Source of the DNA: Nectonema munidae
Lineage: Eukaryota; Nematomorpha; Nectonematoida; Nectonematidae
Reading direction: 5' to 3'
DNA length: 64,000 bases
Assembly: GCA_030549495.1 (NCBI GenBank)
Contig: JAUIRK010000898.1
Coordinates: 1,984,001 to 2,048,000, forward strand
Shown: one piece after another, positions 12,658 to 25,100 of the stretch
Layout of the letters: the number at the start of each line of letters is the position of its first letter
Numbering within the stretch: the first letter of the stretch is position 1
Program-made: the position numbers and the translations under genes
The notes under the pieces: model-generated
The model's input: the letters and a program-made list of their open reading frames with translations, nothing else
Databases searched by the model: none
What the model was told of the DNA's origin: nothing

Positions 12658-13233
12658 TTAATAGTGATGTCTATGACGATATCCCCATAGTAAGCACACT
12701 CTTCCGCCACGTCTTCGCCTTCGGAAAACTCTGATCGGTCTTCTGTGCCTGCGATAATGAACCCTTCTGATTATGACTCGTGGTCTTCTATAAACAGGTC
12801 GATATCTCCTGATCACCCTCCTTCCATACCCATATCTCAGTAAATCTCGAAGAGCACGCTCCATTGAAACACTAACACCTTCTAAATCTGCATTACTCAA
12901 AAGGACTTCTTGCATCATATCCATCAAATCATCTTCGTTGATTTCTATATCTCCAGAGTCGTCATCGAGATCTTTCATGTTTGTTGGAATTATTTCCATC
13001 TCTTCAACATTCCCTAAATCCTCCATTTTCGGACCTTGTTGCTTTTGCACTTTATCATTTTCTTTTGATTTGTATGTGACAGCAACGTCTTTGCTCTTGG
13101 CTGACTCCACAGAAGAGGCCTTATTAGGATTAATAGGATTCAAAGTTAGATCAACTTTGGCTAAATTTTCCTTGCAAATTACTCCCAAGTAGAGATAAAG
13201 TCCAATTAAAGCGATCGTTTTTAACATAATCAC
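12658..13233 (-). CDS. Secreted protein with acidic middle and Arg-rich C-terminus
   Basis: A single-exon gene of 191 residues; I do not recognise the family. Residues 1-20 (MIMLKTIALIGLYLYLGVIC) look like a signal peptide. Residues 71-118 are strongly acidic (KDLDDDSGDIEINEDDLMD within them). From residue 131 on there are no Asp or Glu, and about 24 of 61 residues are Arg, including RRRRR at 171-175 and repeated RRV/RRP/YRR units with Tyr, His and Val. The start is supported by a good TATA box about 60 bp upstream and the lack of any upstream in-frame Met. Signal peptide plus acidic pro-part plus cationic tail is the build of many antimicrobial or matrix-peptide precursors, but that is inference only; a basic cuticle or eggshell protein is equally possible. 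The gene converges on the ZP gene. Confidence 0.75.
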   Translation of the reverse strand: MIMLKTIALIGLYLYLGVICKENLAKVDLTLNPINPNKASSVESAKSKDVAVTYKSKENDKVQKQQGPKMEDLGNVEEMEIIPTNMKDLDDDSGDIEINEDDLMDMMQEVLLSNADLEGVSVSMERALRDLLRYGYGRRVIRRYRPVYRRPRVIIRRVHYRRHRRPIRVFRRRRRGGRVCLLWGYRHRHHY

Positions 13234-13287
13234 AACTTATCAGAATTTGAAAAATTAAATATGAATGTCTAAGCATCCTATCACGCG

Positions 13288-13295
13288 TTTATATA
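13288..13295 (-). promoter_or_regulatory. TATA box of the Arg-rich secreted protein gene
   Basis: On the - strand the sequence reads TATATAAA, 55-62 bp upstream of the ATG. A start site about 30 bp downstream would give a 5' UTR of roughly 30 bases. Confidence 0.65.
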
Positions 13296-13693
13296 CAAGC
13301 TAGTAGGCATTACCGACCTATAAATTACTTTCTCTAGATAGAATCCATGTCAATATCTTCAAGAAATTTGAGCCAAGTTTGAAGAGAAAAACAACCTTCA
13401 GCGTTATATTACTCTGAAAGACAACACATCCTAAAACTCAACGTAAGCCGATACTTCAAAAAAAAAACAAATACGTACACTAATCTAGAAGGCAAAGTAA
13501 TGTAATTTCCACACTAAGCAAGGATGTTTGTAGTGTCTCTGCCACATGATATCCTCCATATTTTATTTAGGAAATTCACAAGCTTGCTTTCACCAAATAT
13601 CAAAGTTAAAAAGAATTTTTTTAAAGGTTACAGCATACTTGAAAAGTACTAAAAATTATCATCTTTTATAAGAGAAGATTTTAAGTCTAATAC

Positions 13694-13933
13694 CGTGGTT
13701 TTCAACCTTTTTTAAGAATCGACATTGAAATAGAAGGCCGCAGCAAAAACACAATCGGTTTTTATAAAAAGTGTTTTTTAATTAACTCTGAAATATATGG
13801 AATTGATGCATATTGTATTAGAAAATTGCGAAATTTTCGATACTTTAATATGATATTGTTAGCCTATTTTTCCTACAACTTTGCTATGTGGGGCGCAAAA
13901 CAAGATGTTAAGGGCCGCTTTTGAGAACCACTG
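13694..13933. mobile_element. hAT-type MITE with intact target duplication
   Basis: The ends are CGTGGTTTTCAACC and GAGAACCACTG, inverted copies of each other. Both sides are flanked by GTCTAATAC (13685-13693 and 13934-13942), that is the 8-bp hAT duplication plus one matching base. The body contains GGCCGCAGC and GGGCCGCTTTTG motifs typical of hAT subterminal regions. It is 240 bp and has no coding capacity. Confidence 0.85.
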
Positions 13934-14324
13934 GTCTAATACAAATTTCTAATCTTAATCCCCAAACTTGAAAGAATTTTTAAAATACAAATATGTGTAA
14001 TATTTAAGTCGTATATATATAAAGGTTCTCAGAAAATTCAAATTAAATATTGAAACAAAGGGGCGCATATGTGCAAGTGGGAGGGCGCATGGGAGGTTCC
14101 TCAATAATTTTGGCAGGTATAGGAATAAAGCATTTTATTGTTTTCCCATCATTTTGCCCACAAAAAGTGCATTCCAAAAACAAATATTTATATAAAATAC
14201 AAAAACTATTCAAAAAAAATTTTTCACGATCTTTTGATTGCTTTAGGACTGGCGGCCAACCTTATGACTTCTTTTTCGCGCATGTGTGGTGGGCGGATAG
14301 AGGGAAAAGTGTTCATTTAGCGGT

Positions 14325-16431
14325 CTCAAAGATACGGCCCGCGGGCCAACTGCGGCCCTCCGAAAAGTATTTTGTGGCCCTCAACTTCAATCGAAATTCT
14401 AAGTGTCCGTGTGATTCGGAAAACCTTAAAATGCTGACGCTATCATTATTATCGATAATTTTTATAAAGCTGCAAACCCTAATTCGCATTGTAATTTGTA
14501 AACCTGTTAGCAGACTAATATTAGCCCAGGTGAGTCTGCTTATGCTTAACTTACTTATTTTTCAAATATAATGTGTTCATTTTAACGAATGAAAAAATTT
14601 TTGCATGAAAAATTTTGTGGTTGTATAGGCGTTCGGTTAGAGCACAGGTCCTTGGATCTTAGTGCCTTATCGATGAAAACACCACAAACATTGCTTTAAC
14701 AAATTAGTTGAATTTAAAGGAATTGAGGGAGAAGACAAAGTGGCCACTCTTAAAACAAATTTACTTAAGCAACAAAATTTTTTCACAAACGCAGGCAAAG
14801 AGAGTGCTGCAGCAGTTGAAGCTATAGTCAATGAAATGATTGCAAAAACAGAAAAGTCTTTTAAAGATGGTGAATTTATAAAAGAATGTATGTTACAAGC
14901 AGCTAGTATAGTATGTCCAGAAAAAGAGTCAGTTTACCAACAAAAGTCTCTCAGCCAACACACTAGGACAGCGAATTTGTGACATGTCATATGACATATA
15001 TATATAGTCAACTTTTAGAAATGGCAAAACTTTTCAGTGCATATTCAATTGCTCTTGATGAGAGTACAGATATCATTGACACTGCGCAACTCGCAATCTG
15101 GATCCGTGGTGTTGATGACAACTTTGAAGTTACTCAAGAGTTGCTTGCAGTGAAATCAATGCACGGGCAGACTACTTCTCAAGAGATATTCTGCAAGCTT
15201 TGTAATGTTATTGTGGACTCGGGATTATCATGGAAGAAGTTTACTGGAATAACAACCGATGGAGCACCATCAATGACAGAAAAGAAAAATGGACTCGTAG
15301 CGCTTCTTCAAAAAAAATTAGAAGAGGGTGCAAAAAAGGCTATTGCTTTGCATTGCATTATTCATCAACAGGCGATGTCTGTTGTTGTGAAATGTATCAA
15401 CTATATCAGATCTAGAGGTTTAAGCACCGACAGTTTTGCACATTTTGAAAGAAATAGAATCAGAATATAAGGACATACTTTACTTTACTGAAATACGTTG
15501 GCTCAGTAGAGGAACTTCAAGAGATTTTTTGAGTTACGAGCCGAAATAAAAGCTTTCATGGAGAAAAAGGGAAAACCTGTTTCTGTGCTAAATGATCCAA
15601 AATGGCTTATGGACTTAGCTTTTCTTGTCGACATCACTCAAGAACTTAACTCGTTAAATAAAAAATTACAAGCTCAAGGACAACATATCAGTGCTTCCTA
15701 TGACATTGTAAAAGCTTTTTCTATAAAACTTATGTTATGGAGAGTACAACTGTTTAACAAAAAATACTTTTCATTTTCCAGCATGCAAAGAACTCATGAA
15801 TACAGGTATGGAATTTAATTGTGAGAAGCGTTAATGCTATTATGAGTCTTCAGGAAGAATTTGAGCATAGATATGATGACTTTAAATCACAGTTTGCTTT
15901 TTCAAATTTTTCCAGATCCTTTTTCTTTTGTTCATGACGCTCCCTCCGAGTTTCAACTTGAGCTAATAGACCTGCAATCTAACTCTGAGCTTGAAGCTAA
16001 GTTTAGAAAAGTGAATGGGAAAGTAGACATTCTTGGAGAATTTTTGAGAAATTTGCCTCCAATCTTTCCTGAGATTTCAAAGATGTTTAAGCGGTGTGTG
16101 TCTTTTTGGAAGTACATATGTGTGTGAAAAACTATTCTCCACGTTGAACTTCACCAAGTCAAAATATAGATCAAGATTAACGGATGATGATCATCTTCAA
16201 GCTCTTTTGAGAGTCTCATTGGCTTCTCTCAAGCCAAATATTTCACGTACGTGCAAAAGTAAGCGCAACCAGATCTCAAGCATCTCTAATTGTAGTTAAT
16301 CAGTTCAAAAATGTGTGTTTTTCCAATTTAATTAATAAAGATATAAAATATTAGTTTTACTTTTTAATGAAAAAATTATTTTCACGAACATTTTCTGATG
16401 GCCCCTAAAGTTTTAAAACGAAGTTTAAGAA
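14325..16431 (+). pseudogene. Decayed hAT transposase (ZBED5/GTF2IRD2-like family)
   Basis: Downstream of a GC-rich end (ACGGCCCGCGGGCCAACTGC, about 14333), fragments of one transposase follow in order. They are an N-terminal part at 14740-14980 (KSFKDGEFIKECM, VCPEK), the catalytic-core start at 15000-15470 (IALDESTDIIDTAQLAIW, GITTDGAPSM, HCIIHQQA), middle pieces at 15558-15818 and 15861-16120, and the C-terminal dimerisation region at 16096-16299 (CEKLFSTLNFTKSKYRSRL). The pieces sit in different frames: shifts lie near 14980, 15440-15560, 15820 and 16110, so at least four lesions. The right end is near 16400-16431 (GGCCCCTAAAG). I saw no clean target duplication. It is a dead DNA transposon. 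Confidence 0.85.
14635..14692 (+). repeat. Dispersed SINE-like repeat, copy B
   Basis: GTGCCTTATCGATGAAAACAC at about 14662-14682 is the shared tail of the family also seen near 633-684, 22757-22815 and 55602-55725. It overlaps the 5' part of the hAT relic, so either it inserted there or the relic's 5' end was replaced. Confidence 0.45.
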
Positions 16432-16679
16432 ATTACCTGACAAATATTATAAATTTCATTTCAAGCAAATAGGGTTGAAAGAGGAACGTCATATCAAAAC
16501 TTCAAATTTATTGTAATTCGTTTTAGGCAGTCTTTCTTCAAAAGTTTTCTGCAGAAATAAAACACGTTTTCTTTAAGAAGATACTTCCTTCAATTTAAAA
16601 AGTACGGACGTTTTTAATATTTCCAAATTCTAGTGAAAGCGTTTCAGCAATGTAGAGAGTATTGACGATTCCAGGTACT

Positions 16680-16797
16680 TATCTTTTCAAGTTTAATTCA
16701 TTATATATCTAATAACCTAACCTGTTTATCGCTTTCTGAATCCTCCCTATCTTTTCAAGTTTAATTCATTATATATCTAATAACCCAACTTGTTTAA
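16680..16797. repeat. 68-bp tandem duplication
   Basis: TATCTTTTCAAGTTTAATTC and about 30 following bases at 16680 recur at 16748 with two or three changes. The first unit is 68 bp and the second is incomplete. Confidence 0.85.
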
Positions 16798-17233
16798 ATC
16801 TTCTTTTTCTTCAAACTTTTCACCACAGTCGAAAATATATTTTTGGCTATAATTTTATATGAAGGTATTGTATCTCTATCAACGTCATTTTGTTCACCGC
16901 ATTAAAAGTAAGATTTTATAAAATGCCAACATTTTATGCTTTAAAATATTTTAATCAATTTTTTTATTAACCCCATAGCTTTTCTTGGAGAGTTTAACCC
17001 AAACAAACTTTTTGAAAGCTCATTTTGAATCTATCCAAAAAGGCGTGTTTATGTATACATATTTACAATTTTGTGAATCTTTTTTTTTTCAAATTAGCAT
17101 TATCTGAGTCATTCTTGAAGTAGTGCTACTATTTGGTTAATTTTTTTTTCATTTAGTGCAGGATGATCTTTTTAGTGGACTAAAATTTACATCATCGTAG
17201 TTGGAACTTTCCGTAAGATTATTATCAATCATT

Positions 17234-17330
17234 TGGGGCACAAGCCCCCCCCCCCCACCCAACTAATTTTCAAGCTCTCCTAAAAAAATTTTCATTACCC
17301 TAAAAAAATATGACAAACATCTAGCATTCA
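17234..17330. repeat. Degraded fragment related to the 4.3-kb MITE, with poly-C run
   Basis: GGGGCACAAGCC followed by a long C run and TTTTCATTACCCTAAA resembles the interior of the MITE at 4310-4453. No second end or target duplication was found. Confidence 0.35.
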
Positions 17331-18570
17331 TGATAATTTTTTCATGAAAATGTAATCTGTATAAGATATGGCTTGACAAATACATCATGTTTTCTAAAAA
17401 TTTTGCTTTGGAAAAATATTTGAAATCACAAGTCATTTCCAACTGTTTTTCTTTAAATAGTGACAAACAATCGTCATACGAAATCTTCAGATGAAAGTTT
17501 TAGTCTTTTGGATAGAGTTGCACCACTATTTTTCAATGGGAACTATTCACAACATATGGCAGACCATTTTCATTTGATAGAAACCATATTGACTATATAA
17601 ATAACATTCGATGTGAGGTATAAATAGTAAAGCATTTATGGTTTTACTCAAAAAAAAGTTTCAAACTGATCATTTTTAAATGTCCTCGCAACTAGACATA
17701 AATTTTTTCGATGAATACGCCAGCCATGCCTTCAAACCGTACATTGGTATATTTTGCTGCTTTTTTCGCTGGCCGAGCTAAAAATCAACACCTTAACATA
17801 AAATATTATATCTTTTCATAAAAAAAACGAGAAGCCTTTTCTCAAAGCTGTGATGAATCAAGATGTTTATTTTAATTCATGTTTCCACCAGGTTTGCTGT
17901 TGAGAGAGAAAGAAATCCCGAGGATAAGTTGTCCTCAATTAGAATCCTACATGAGCATTTTTTTCAAAGCTGCCCTAGTTACTTCACTCTTCATTACTTG
18001 GGGGTTTGTGCCAAAAAAAGACGTTAGTTTTTCGCATTTCACTTGGCTGCGCCTCTCAGTTTGGAAATCACTGGTGTACATAAATTAAGTAATTTTATTC
18101 AAGAAGCATTTTCAATGTAGCTTAATGTTTTTAGATCTAAGTACTTCATCAGAGATATCATTGAAGTTGGATGCAATGATCCCTCTGCACACCGTCGTAC
18201 AAGAAATCTCAAAAGTTCGGTAATCGAGCTACTTCACCAAAAGGGGGATATAAGTGAAAGAATATCAGTAGGCAAATCTCATAAAATGTATTTATGTAAA
18301 AAATGTGTATCTTCATAATTTTTTATTTGCTAATGAAAACTGAATATTTTCAAGCAAGTGTCATCTGTTGCATAAAACACCAAAATGTCGATAATGAAAA
18401 TATTCAAGGCACAATATATTTTAAAATAAAATCGATCGTATACACATCCTTTATCAAAAAATTTAGACGATAAATAAAATTCTTTTTTTTGTCGGAATCG
18501 TAGAAAGTGCTATCATGTTGAAACATATAATGCAAAGTGTTTGGTAAAAAAGAGATCAAGTAATTAAAAA

Positions 18571-18582
18571 TAATTTTATTTA
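18571..18582 (-). terminator. Candidate poly(A) signal, long paramyosin isoform
   Basis: TTTATT on the + strand gives AATAAA on the - strand, roughly 400 bp past the stop codon of the alternative last exon. Position is the only evidence. Confidence 0.35.
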
Positions 18583-18981
18583 AAAAAAGAAGACAAAAAT
18601 AATGAAAATAAGATCAGAAGTAACAGTGATTTTTAACTTAAAAAGGTTCTTCCTTGGGTTGATATCATTCCAGCTCTCTGACATGTCAATACTCTTCAAA
18701 AATTGGAAAGTTAAAAAAGAAACGCCCAAGCCTTAAGAAGATGAAGGTATAAAAGGCGAGTGCTTATTAAAAGTAATAAAAAGCTGGAGATGATTTTTAA
18801 AAAAGCTAGAAACTTGCTTAAAATGCCTACATGTATGAAGAAACTATGGAAAAGTATAAAAATAAATAACCCAGAACACATGGATTTCGCGATATTGTGG
18901 TGTGATGATGATGAGACGAAACAAGAGGATAAATAGTGGCTGGGGTGGTGTGAGTGAAGCAAATGCTGAAATGTTAAATGC

Positions 18982-19131
18982 TTAAAAGGAAATGACGGAA
19001 AATCTTCTTGGTCTATGCGAAGGCATTGGAGGAGCGCCGTAGCCTCTTTGCCCATAGTCCATGAAGGGCACACCGGCATCAATTATGCTACCTCTTCTCA
19101 TTTTCGGAATCATGATTGGCTCAATAGCTTC
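18982..19131 (-). CDS. Alternative last exon of paramyosin
   Basis: After a good acceptor (TTTTCGCTAG) there is a 150-nt open exon ending in TAA: EAIEPIMIPKMRRGS, then DAGVPFMDYGQRGYGAPPMP, ending in PRRFSVISF. It starts in phase 0. The exon that normally ends in VEY-stop holds a GTAGAA donor in phase 0, exactly before the VEY codons (exon end 19677). Splicing there would swap the three terminal residues for 49 new ones and give 901 residues instead of 855. The Gly/Pro/Arg/Tyr-rich composition fits a non-helical tailpiece. Splicing is inferred; no transcript was available. Confidence 0.7.
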   Translation of the reverse strand, partial: EAIEPIMIPKMRRGSIIDAGVPFMDYGQRGYGAPPMPSHRPRRFSVISF

Positions 19132-22100
19132 CTAGCGAAAATAAAAATCACGAAATTAACATCGAAACATTCTCTATTTCAGGATGAGTGAAGATGATGC
19201 GCTGCTAGTTTTAATCAAACACTAACTAAACCAAACGCTGAATTCGTTTGTATTCGCTCAATCATTTCGCATAGGAGTATGAGACAAAGATGTCATTAAT
19301 TCGTCAGGTTGATCAATTTTTGATTCACGGCACTACCGGACCTGAATGAGGGGTGATGTTAACTTCATTTTCGCTAGGAAGCTAGTGTTTGATTAATAAG
19401 GTAAAACGAGTATAAGAAATATAAAAGCAGGTACTCGTAATAGAAAAGCAAGACTGATATTTATTGTTATGGAAACAGACTAGAAATAAAGAACCGGATA
19501 GAAATAAAAGCACTACAACAAAAGCAACAATAAAAGCAACATATCTTTGTATATAATAATTGTATTTATATATAGGTGTGTGTGTGTGTGTACTGACAGG
19601 AGGAGAATAATAGGAATAAATTAGCACACACTCATAGGAGTGGAGTAGGTGAAGTGTGTCAAAATCAATATTCTACCCTAGGAATAGGAGCGACCACATT
19701 TCCTCTGTGCCTGGTTCTCAAGCGAACCAAATTTGACTCTGCCATTTCTGCGCGCGCTTCTTGATCTTCCAGTTCTTTTTGGAAGCGTCTGCTTTTGGCG
19801 ACATGTTGGACCGCAATGCTCTCCTAAGAGACAAAATGATTTTAGCAAGTTTTAATTAAGTGTCAATTTCAAATAATAATAATAATAATAATAGTGTTTA
19901 ATTTGATTCAAGTCAAGAATCGTTCCGTATTAAAAAAACTGTTTTAACCCTTTTACGCGAAAAATCTTTTTTCTTAAATAAATATAAAATTTTCTTGAGG
20001 TTGATTTGTAACTATTAAAGTTCTCAACCTTTTTTATAGATAAATCCCCTTAAACGAACCTCTAGTAATCGGAGACTAAATAAAGTTACTTAAGAGCATA
20101 AAATATTCTTAGTTTAGTAGTAAGATTAGAAAAATAAACGTAAAAATGAGCAAATCTCCAAACGTAAAAAGCTTTCTCAATACAAGTAGGCTTTTTTTAA
20201 TCAAAAAGTATTTTGTTAGTTTCATGATTATAAAATCTGTTTTTTTTAATTTAACTTGAATAATGTTACTCAGTAGTTTTAGTGGCAATTTAATTCGAAG
20301 TGTTCAAAGTGGCAACCTAATTAATTCGAAGTTTTCAAACTGAGATCCATTTTCAATTTTATTTTGTTAATTAAATTGAAAATAATGCCTTGTTTTGAAC
20401 ATAGATTATACCTATATAAAGATAGAATAATCTAGGGGCTAACAACAACAACAACAGATCCATTTTCATCCGATTTACTTAAATTTTATTCTTGGTAAAT
20501 CTTTTTGCGTCAACAATCAGATGAAATGTCAACTTAAGAAACTAATATTTAAAACTATAAACTCTTTTTATCTTCTGTTATAGATTAGACATCGTGTGAT
20601 TATTCTAATCGTAGGTAAAAATTTGCAAACGAATTTTAAACGTTATCAAAAAATTATTATTCCTCGCTCTGTTCCTTTTAATCAGTAGTAAAATAATGTT
20701 ACGATTTCGCCAACTTGGTCTTTGTACTTGCGCATCCTGTCATTCAGCATGTTGATGGTGTCAATCTGGGCATTCAGCTTCTGCGTCTCTTCATCGAAAG
20801 CCACAGTCAACTCCTTCACTCGACGATCCTTTTTCCTCAGAATCTTGTGCGTCTCTGCGTGATTTTTCTTTTCGGCATCAAGGGCAGCTTCCACTTCACG
20901 CACCTACGTTAAAAAAGCAGACAAATACATCGTATTCATCCAGGACCGTGGAAACACTCACCCTAGCCTCCAATTTTGAAACCATCCTCTTGGCAGTGAC
21001 AAGTGCATTTGCCTCAACTTCCTGAATGCGAATCTGAAGTTCTTTGACCTTAAAATTTAGAAAAGTAATATCAATTCTTTTTTTTTTTACAAATTTTTTA
21101 CAAAAGAGGACTAGACCTGATAACATTTTATTAGTGTAGAAATAATGAACAATAAAGTAAATAAATCTTCTTAAATAAAATACTTATGTTAACATTTTAC
21201 GGATTTAAACCGTCATTTGCGAGTGTTTACTTTGAAAAAAACAAGAACGACAATTATATTTCAATAATTTGATACTCAATTCAATCGAATCTAATTCATT
21301 CATCAAAATGATTTTTGATTCCAATACCTGAGATTCAGCATTTCTTTTCAGGGTATCCAACCTTGCACAGTTGTCTTGTTCCATTTTCAAATCTTCTTCC
21401 AACTTGTTACAATGTGAAAGAGCAGCATTCGCTTTTTCAGTTGTAATTCTCAATTCCTAAGTAGAGGATTCAAAAATATGTTGTTTTGAAAGTAAAAAAG
21501 ACATCGATACATTCTGAGCAGAATCAAATTCACTCTGTAAATGTTGAACATCAGCCTCCAATTTAGACTTAATGTTGTTTAGGTTTGCGTTGATGGAGGC
21601 TAACTCATTAGCTCGAGATACCGCCTCTTCTGCCTCCATCTCAGCTTGTTTCTTAGCTCGCATAGCCTTAAATTAAAAGTAAAATAAGGATTAATGGTAT
21701 TTGAACAAATCAGAAGATAGTAGCAAACATTATCGAGATTGGATTTTGCCTCTTCCAATTCTGTGGATAGAAGGTGAACTTTTCTTTGTGAGATGACAAG
21801 GGCATCTTGAGTAGCTACCAACTGTCGTTGAACGTCATCTAGATTGCTCTTCAGATCCTAAGGTAAAAATAAGGTACATAACAAAATGGTAAAGAGATTG
21901 ACGAAAATGTACCAAAATGGTGATATTTAGCTTTTTAATCGTTTTCATGTTTTCAATATTTGTTTTGTTGGCGTGGTCAAGAGACATCTCCAATTCTGAA
22001 ATCTCAGCTTGTAATTTCTTCCTAATCCTAGAGATCTCAGCGCGCATCTTTGCTTCTGTATCCGCCAATCTAGAAACGAGCGTGTCGATTTCGGCTTGCA

Positions 22101-25100
22101 ATGTTCGCCTAAAATTCAATCATAAATGACATTAAATCAATACATTCAATCATTGCAAGGACTTTTTAAATGACACTTCAATAACACCACTTTCATGGTC
22201 ATATTAGAATAAAGTTAAACTTCAAAACTTTTTACGAAATTTTGTTGGAATACTTTTCAATATTTTTGCTTTAAGTTTTATATTTAGGTATCTATAGCGA
22301 AATGTCCTTAACATCGTCATATTAAAACATTTTTTCAATATAGATCATTTAGCAAGCGTGCACTAATTTAGACTATTAGCGGCATCGATCATTAAACATA
22401 TCAATTAAGCGGGAAGGATCATTTTAAAAGTACGGAAATGAAAGTTGTCTTTATTGAAAACGATATAAATAGAGGTTTTAGCTAAATATCACTCGCATAT
22501 ATTTGACTCTGGGTACCCTTGGTAAGTTAATACAGATGGGATCAAAAAGATGTGCAAATTTAAATTTTTCACATTTTGTTATTTTTTGTAGGAAAAAATA
22601 TATATACTGCATACTTCAAAAAATAAAAATAAGAAAATTTTGCAATTTTTTAAAAATATTTAAATAAAATTTAAGTAATTACCTATTTAAATTAAAAAAA
22701 TGTTTATCAAATTGTGAGAAACACTAAGATGTTTAGAATTAGGATACTGTTTTAGCCTCTTCCTCATAGTTCGATACAAGGGATGCAACTGGGCCTTATC
22801 GATGAAAACACACGAAAACATTTTCAAATATCTTTTTGTTCATTGCAAAGTGATGGATGAAATCTTTCTTACTTAATGCGTTCAATCTCTTCGTCTTTCT
22901 CGGCGAGTCGCTTTTCAAACTCGCTTTTGGCGGCATTCAAATCAGCAATAGCTTTGTTAGCGCGCGCTTCCTCAGCTCGTCTGGCGTTCTCTGCGTCCTT
23001 AAACATGGCGGCGTATTCGTTTCTTTCGTCTTCCATTCGTTTCAATTCCACCTCAAGATCAGCGATCGCTCTCTTGGCATCACTCAACTGACACTTCAGT
23101 TCATTCATATCATCTTAGAATATGCAAAAAAGGAAAAAAATTTATTATGCTTTTTTACTAGGATGCAAATGTTCTAACTTAAGATTTATGATAATCACAT
23201 TGTCTAAATGTTTGTTGAAAAAAGCCCACCCAATTACCCTTGACTGATTATCTGCTGCATCAAGCGGTCTTATATTGGAACCAGTAAAAGTGTGATTTTA
23301 AAATTATTTCTTTGGATAAAGTAAATACCAGAAAAATCGAATGGTAAAAAATAAGACTTGACCGAATTAAATTACCTGTCAATTTTTTATTTTCTCGGAG
23401 CAGAGCATTGTTGCGCTCACATAGTTTTTCATTTTCTGATCGTGCTTTCGCTAATTCAGCTTGAGAGATTCTCAAATTTTTGTTGGACTCATCAAGCTCC
23501 ATCAATAAAGCTTCATTCTTTGATTTTAAGTCATGGATTGCTCTTTCGAGTTGAGAAATTTTTCCCTCCAACATGACAATCGTTTGGTTGGCCTTAAAAA
23601 TCAAAGTAGTTCATCTCAAGAAGTTAACACGAGTTATTAAAAGAAACTTTGTCAAGATCAATCAATGTGCCGTCCAATTCCATCTGAAGACGATTCTTTG
23701 CTTTCTCTAAATTGCTGCATCTAGAGTTGAGTGTGGAGAGCTGTTCTTCGAATTCGGCGGTTTTTTGAGCCAACTTTCGTCTGTTAACACACCCAAAAAT
23801 GGTCGAACGAGATTAAAAACAACACAACATACCTCGCCTCTTCAACTTCCTCTGCGTGAACGGCAACTTCTTGGTCATACTTACTCTTCCAAGAGAGTGC
23901 TTCATTGTTCGCTTTAACAAGTTGTCTTTCAAGCTCCAACTTAGCTTCTGTTTCTTCTTCAAGCTGAGATTTCAGACTGTCATAGTCTTGCTCTAGCATG
24001 CTCAAAGAGTTTTGGATATTTTCTCTCAGCTTTCAAAAATCGCGAATGTAAAAAATAATTTTTAAATTCGATTAATCTTGAATTTAAAAATATCCATTTT
24101 ATTAAAAAAAATGAAAACTGACCACCTTATTACTAAGGATTCTAGATAGGACCTTGACGAACGCCCGCCCTCCCTCTGGCACTGTCTATCATGTCTCTCC
24201 AGCAAATCACAGGACTCCTCAACTTGCTGGACTTTGACACCCTGACACCTCGATCATACATCTGGTGTCAACAAGACAGTTGGCGCGAACTGCTCCTATC
24301 TCCGCCCTTAGAACAACTCGGAAAGCCGGATGCTCCTCAATAACAACAAGATTCTTGTCTGCTCCGAGTGGGTATAAAGAGCGACGCATCCAGATCTGAG
24401 TCACTTTTTCTTCTTCTTCGCATCGTCACTACTACTACTTGTTATGCCTTCCTCACAGACCCCCGCGTCAACCTCTGCTCCTTATCCCACGGTCGACTTT
24501 ACCGACTTGGGAAAGGCCCTCACAGATCTTTCCGCCTCTAACAATTCTAGAATGGCTTCCGTCGAGGCTTTTCTGTGCCTAAACCCGATACTCATCCTCC
24601 TCGCTCCCCGATCTTTCCTTCCTCCCGATCTACTCTACCTCTTGGGTATGGATCCTCGGATCATGCCGATCCTCAGTTTACTCGACTCCTCCTGCGGAAT
24701 TGGCGGATCGTCGGATTAATGTCATATTGGAGCTGTCTAACCTAAAGGAGCTAAACATCAAAGACGACGTTATGTTGCTTTACCTGTCTTCTCTCCAGCC
24801 TTTCGTAAGTCAGCTTCTTATGGATGTTTTGTCTAAGATAAACCAGTCCCTCCGCACCCATGTGATTGCGCTCCACTCCACGTGGACCCAGGTTACTCAC
24901 CAGGCCCCCTCACTCATAGGAGTAGCCGGGATCACAGGAGTTACAATTCAGGCACCGGCTCCCCGTCGCCGGGCAAACCCACCACGCGCTTCGGGTTCGG
25001 GGTTTCAAGCCCCCAAGAACCCTTCGAAGAAGTGAGCGGCGACTCCAGTATGCCAGGCTCTGACATGCTTGCTTCTTGGGGACTTCATCAAGTTCTCCCC

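Noticed and set aside
14050-14571. 173-codon open frame on the + strand
   Set aside because: It runs through MITE flank and the GC-rich hAT end; there is no domain, and it contains the ACGGCCCGCGGGCC subterminal motif.
18711-19082. 123-codon open frame on the - strand starting MMPVCPSWTMGKEA
   Set aside because: It overlaps the alternative paramyosin exon in another frame; the exon frame has the correct acceptor phase and stop.
22857-23177. 106-codon + strand open frame
   Set aside because: It is antisense to paramyosin exon 22873-23113, a known artefact of Glu/Lys-rich coiled-coil coding.
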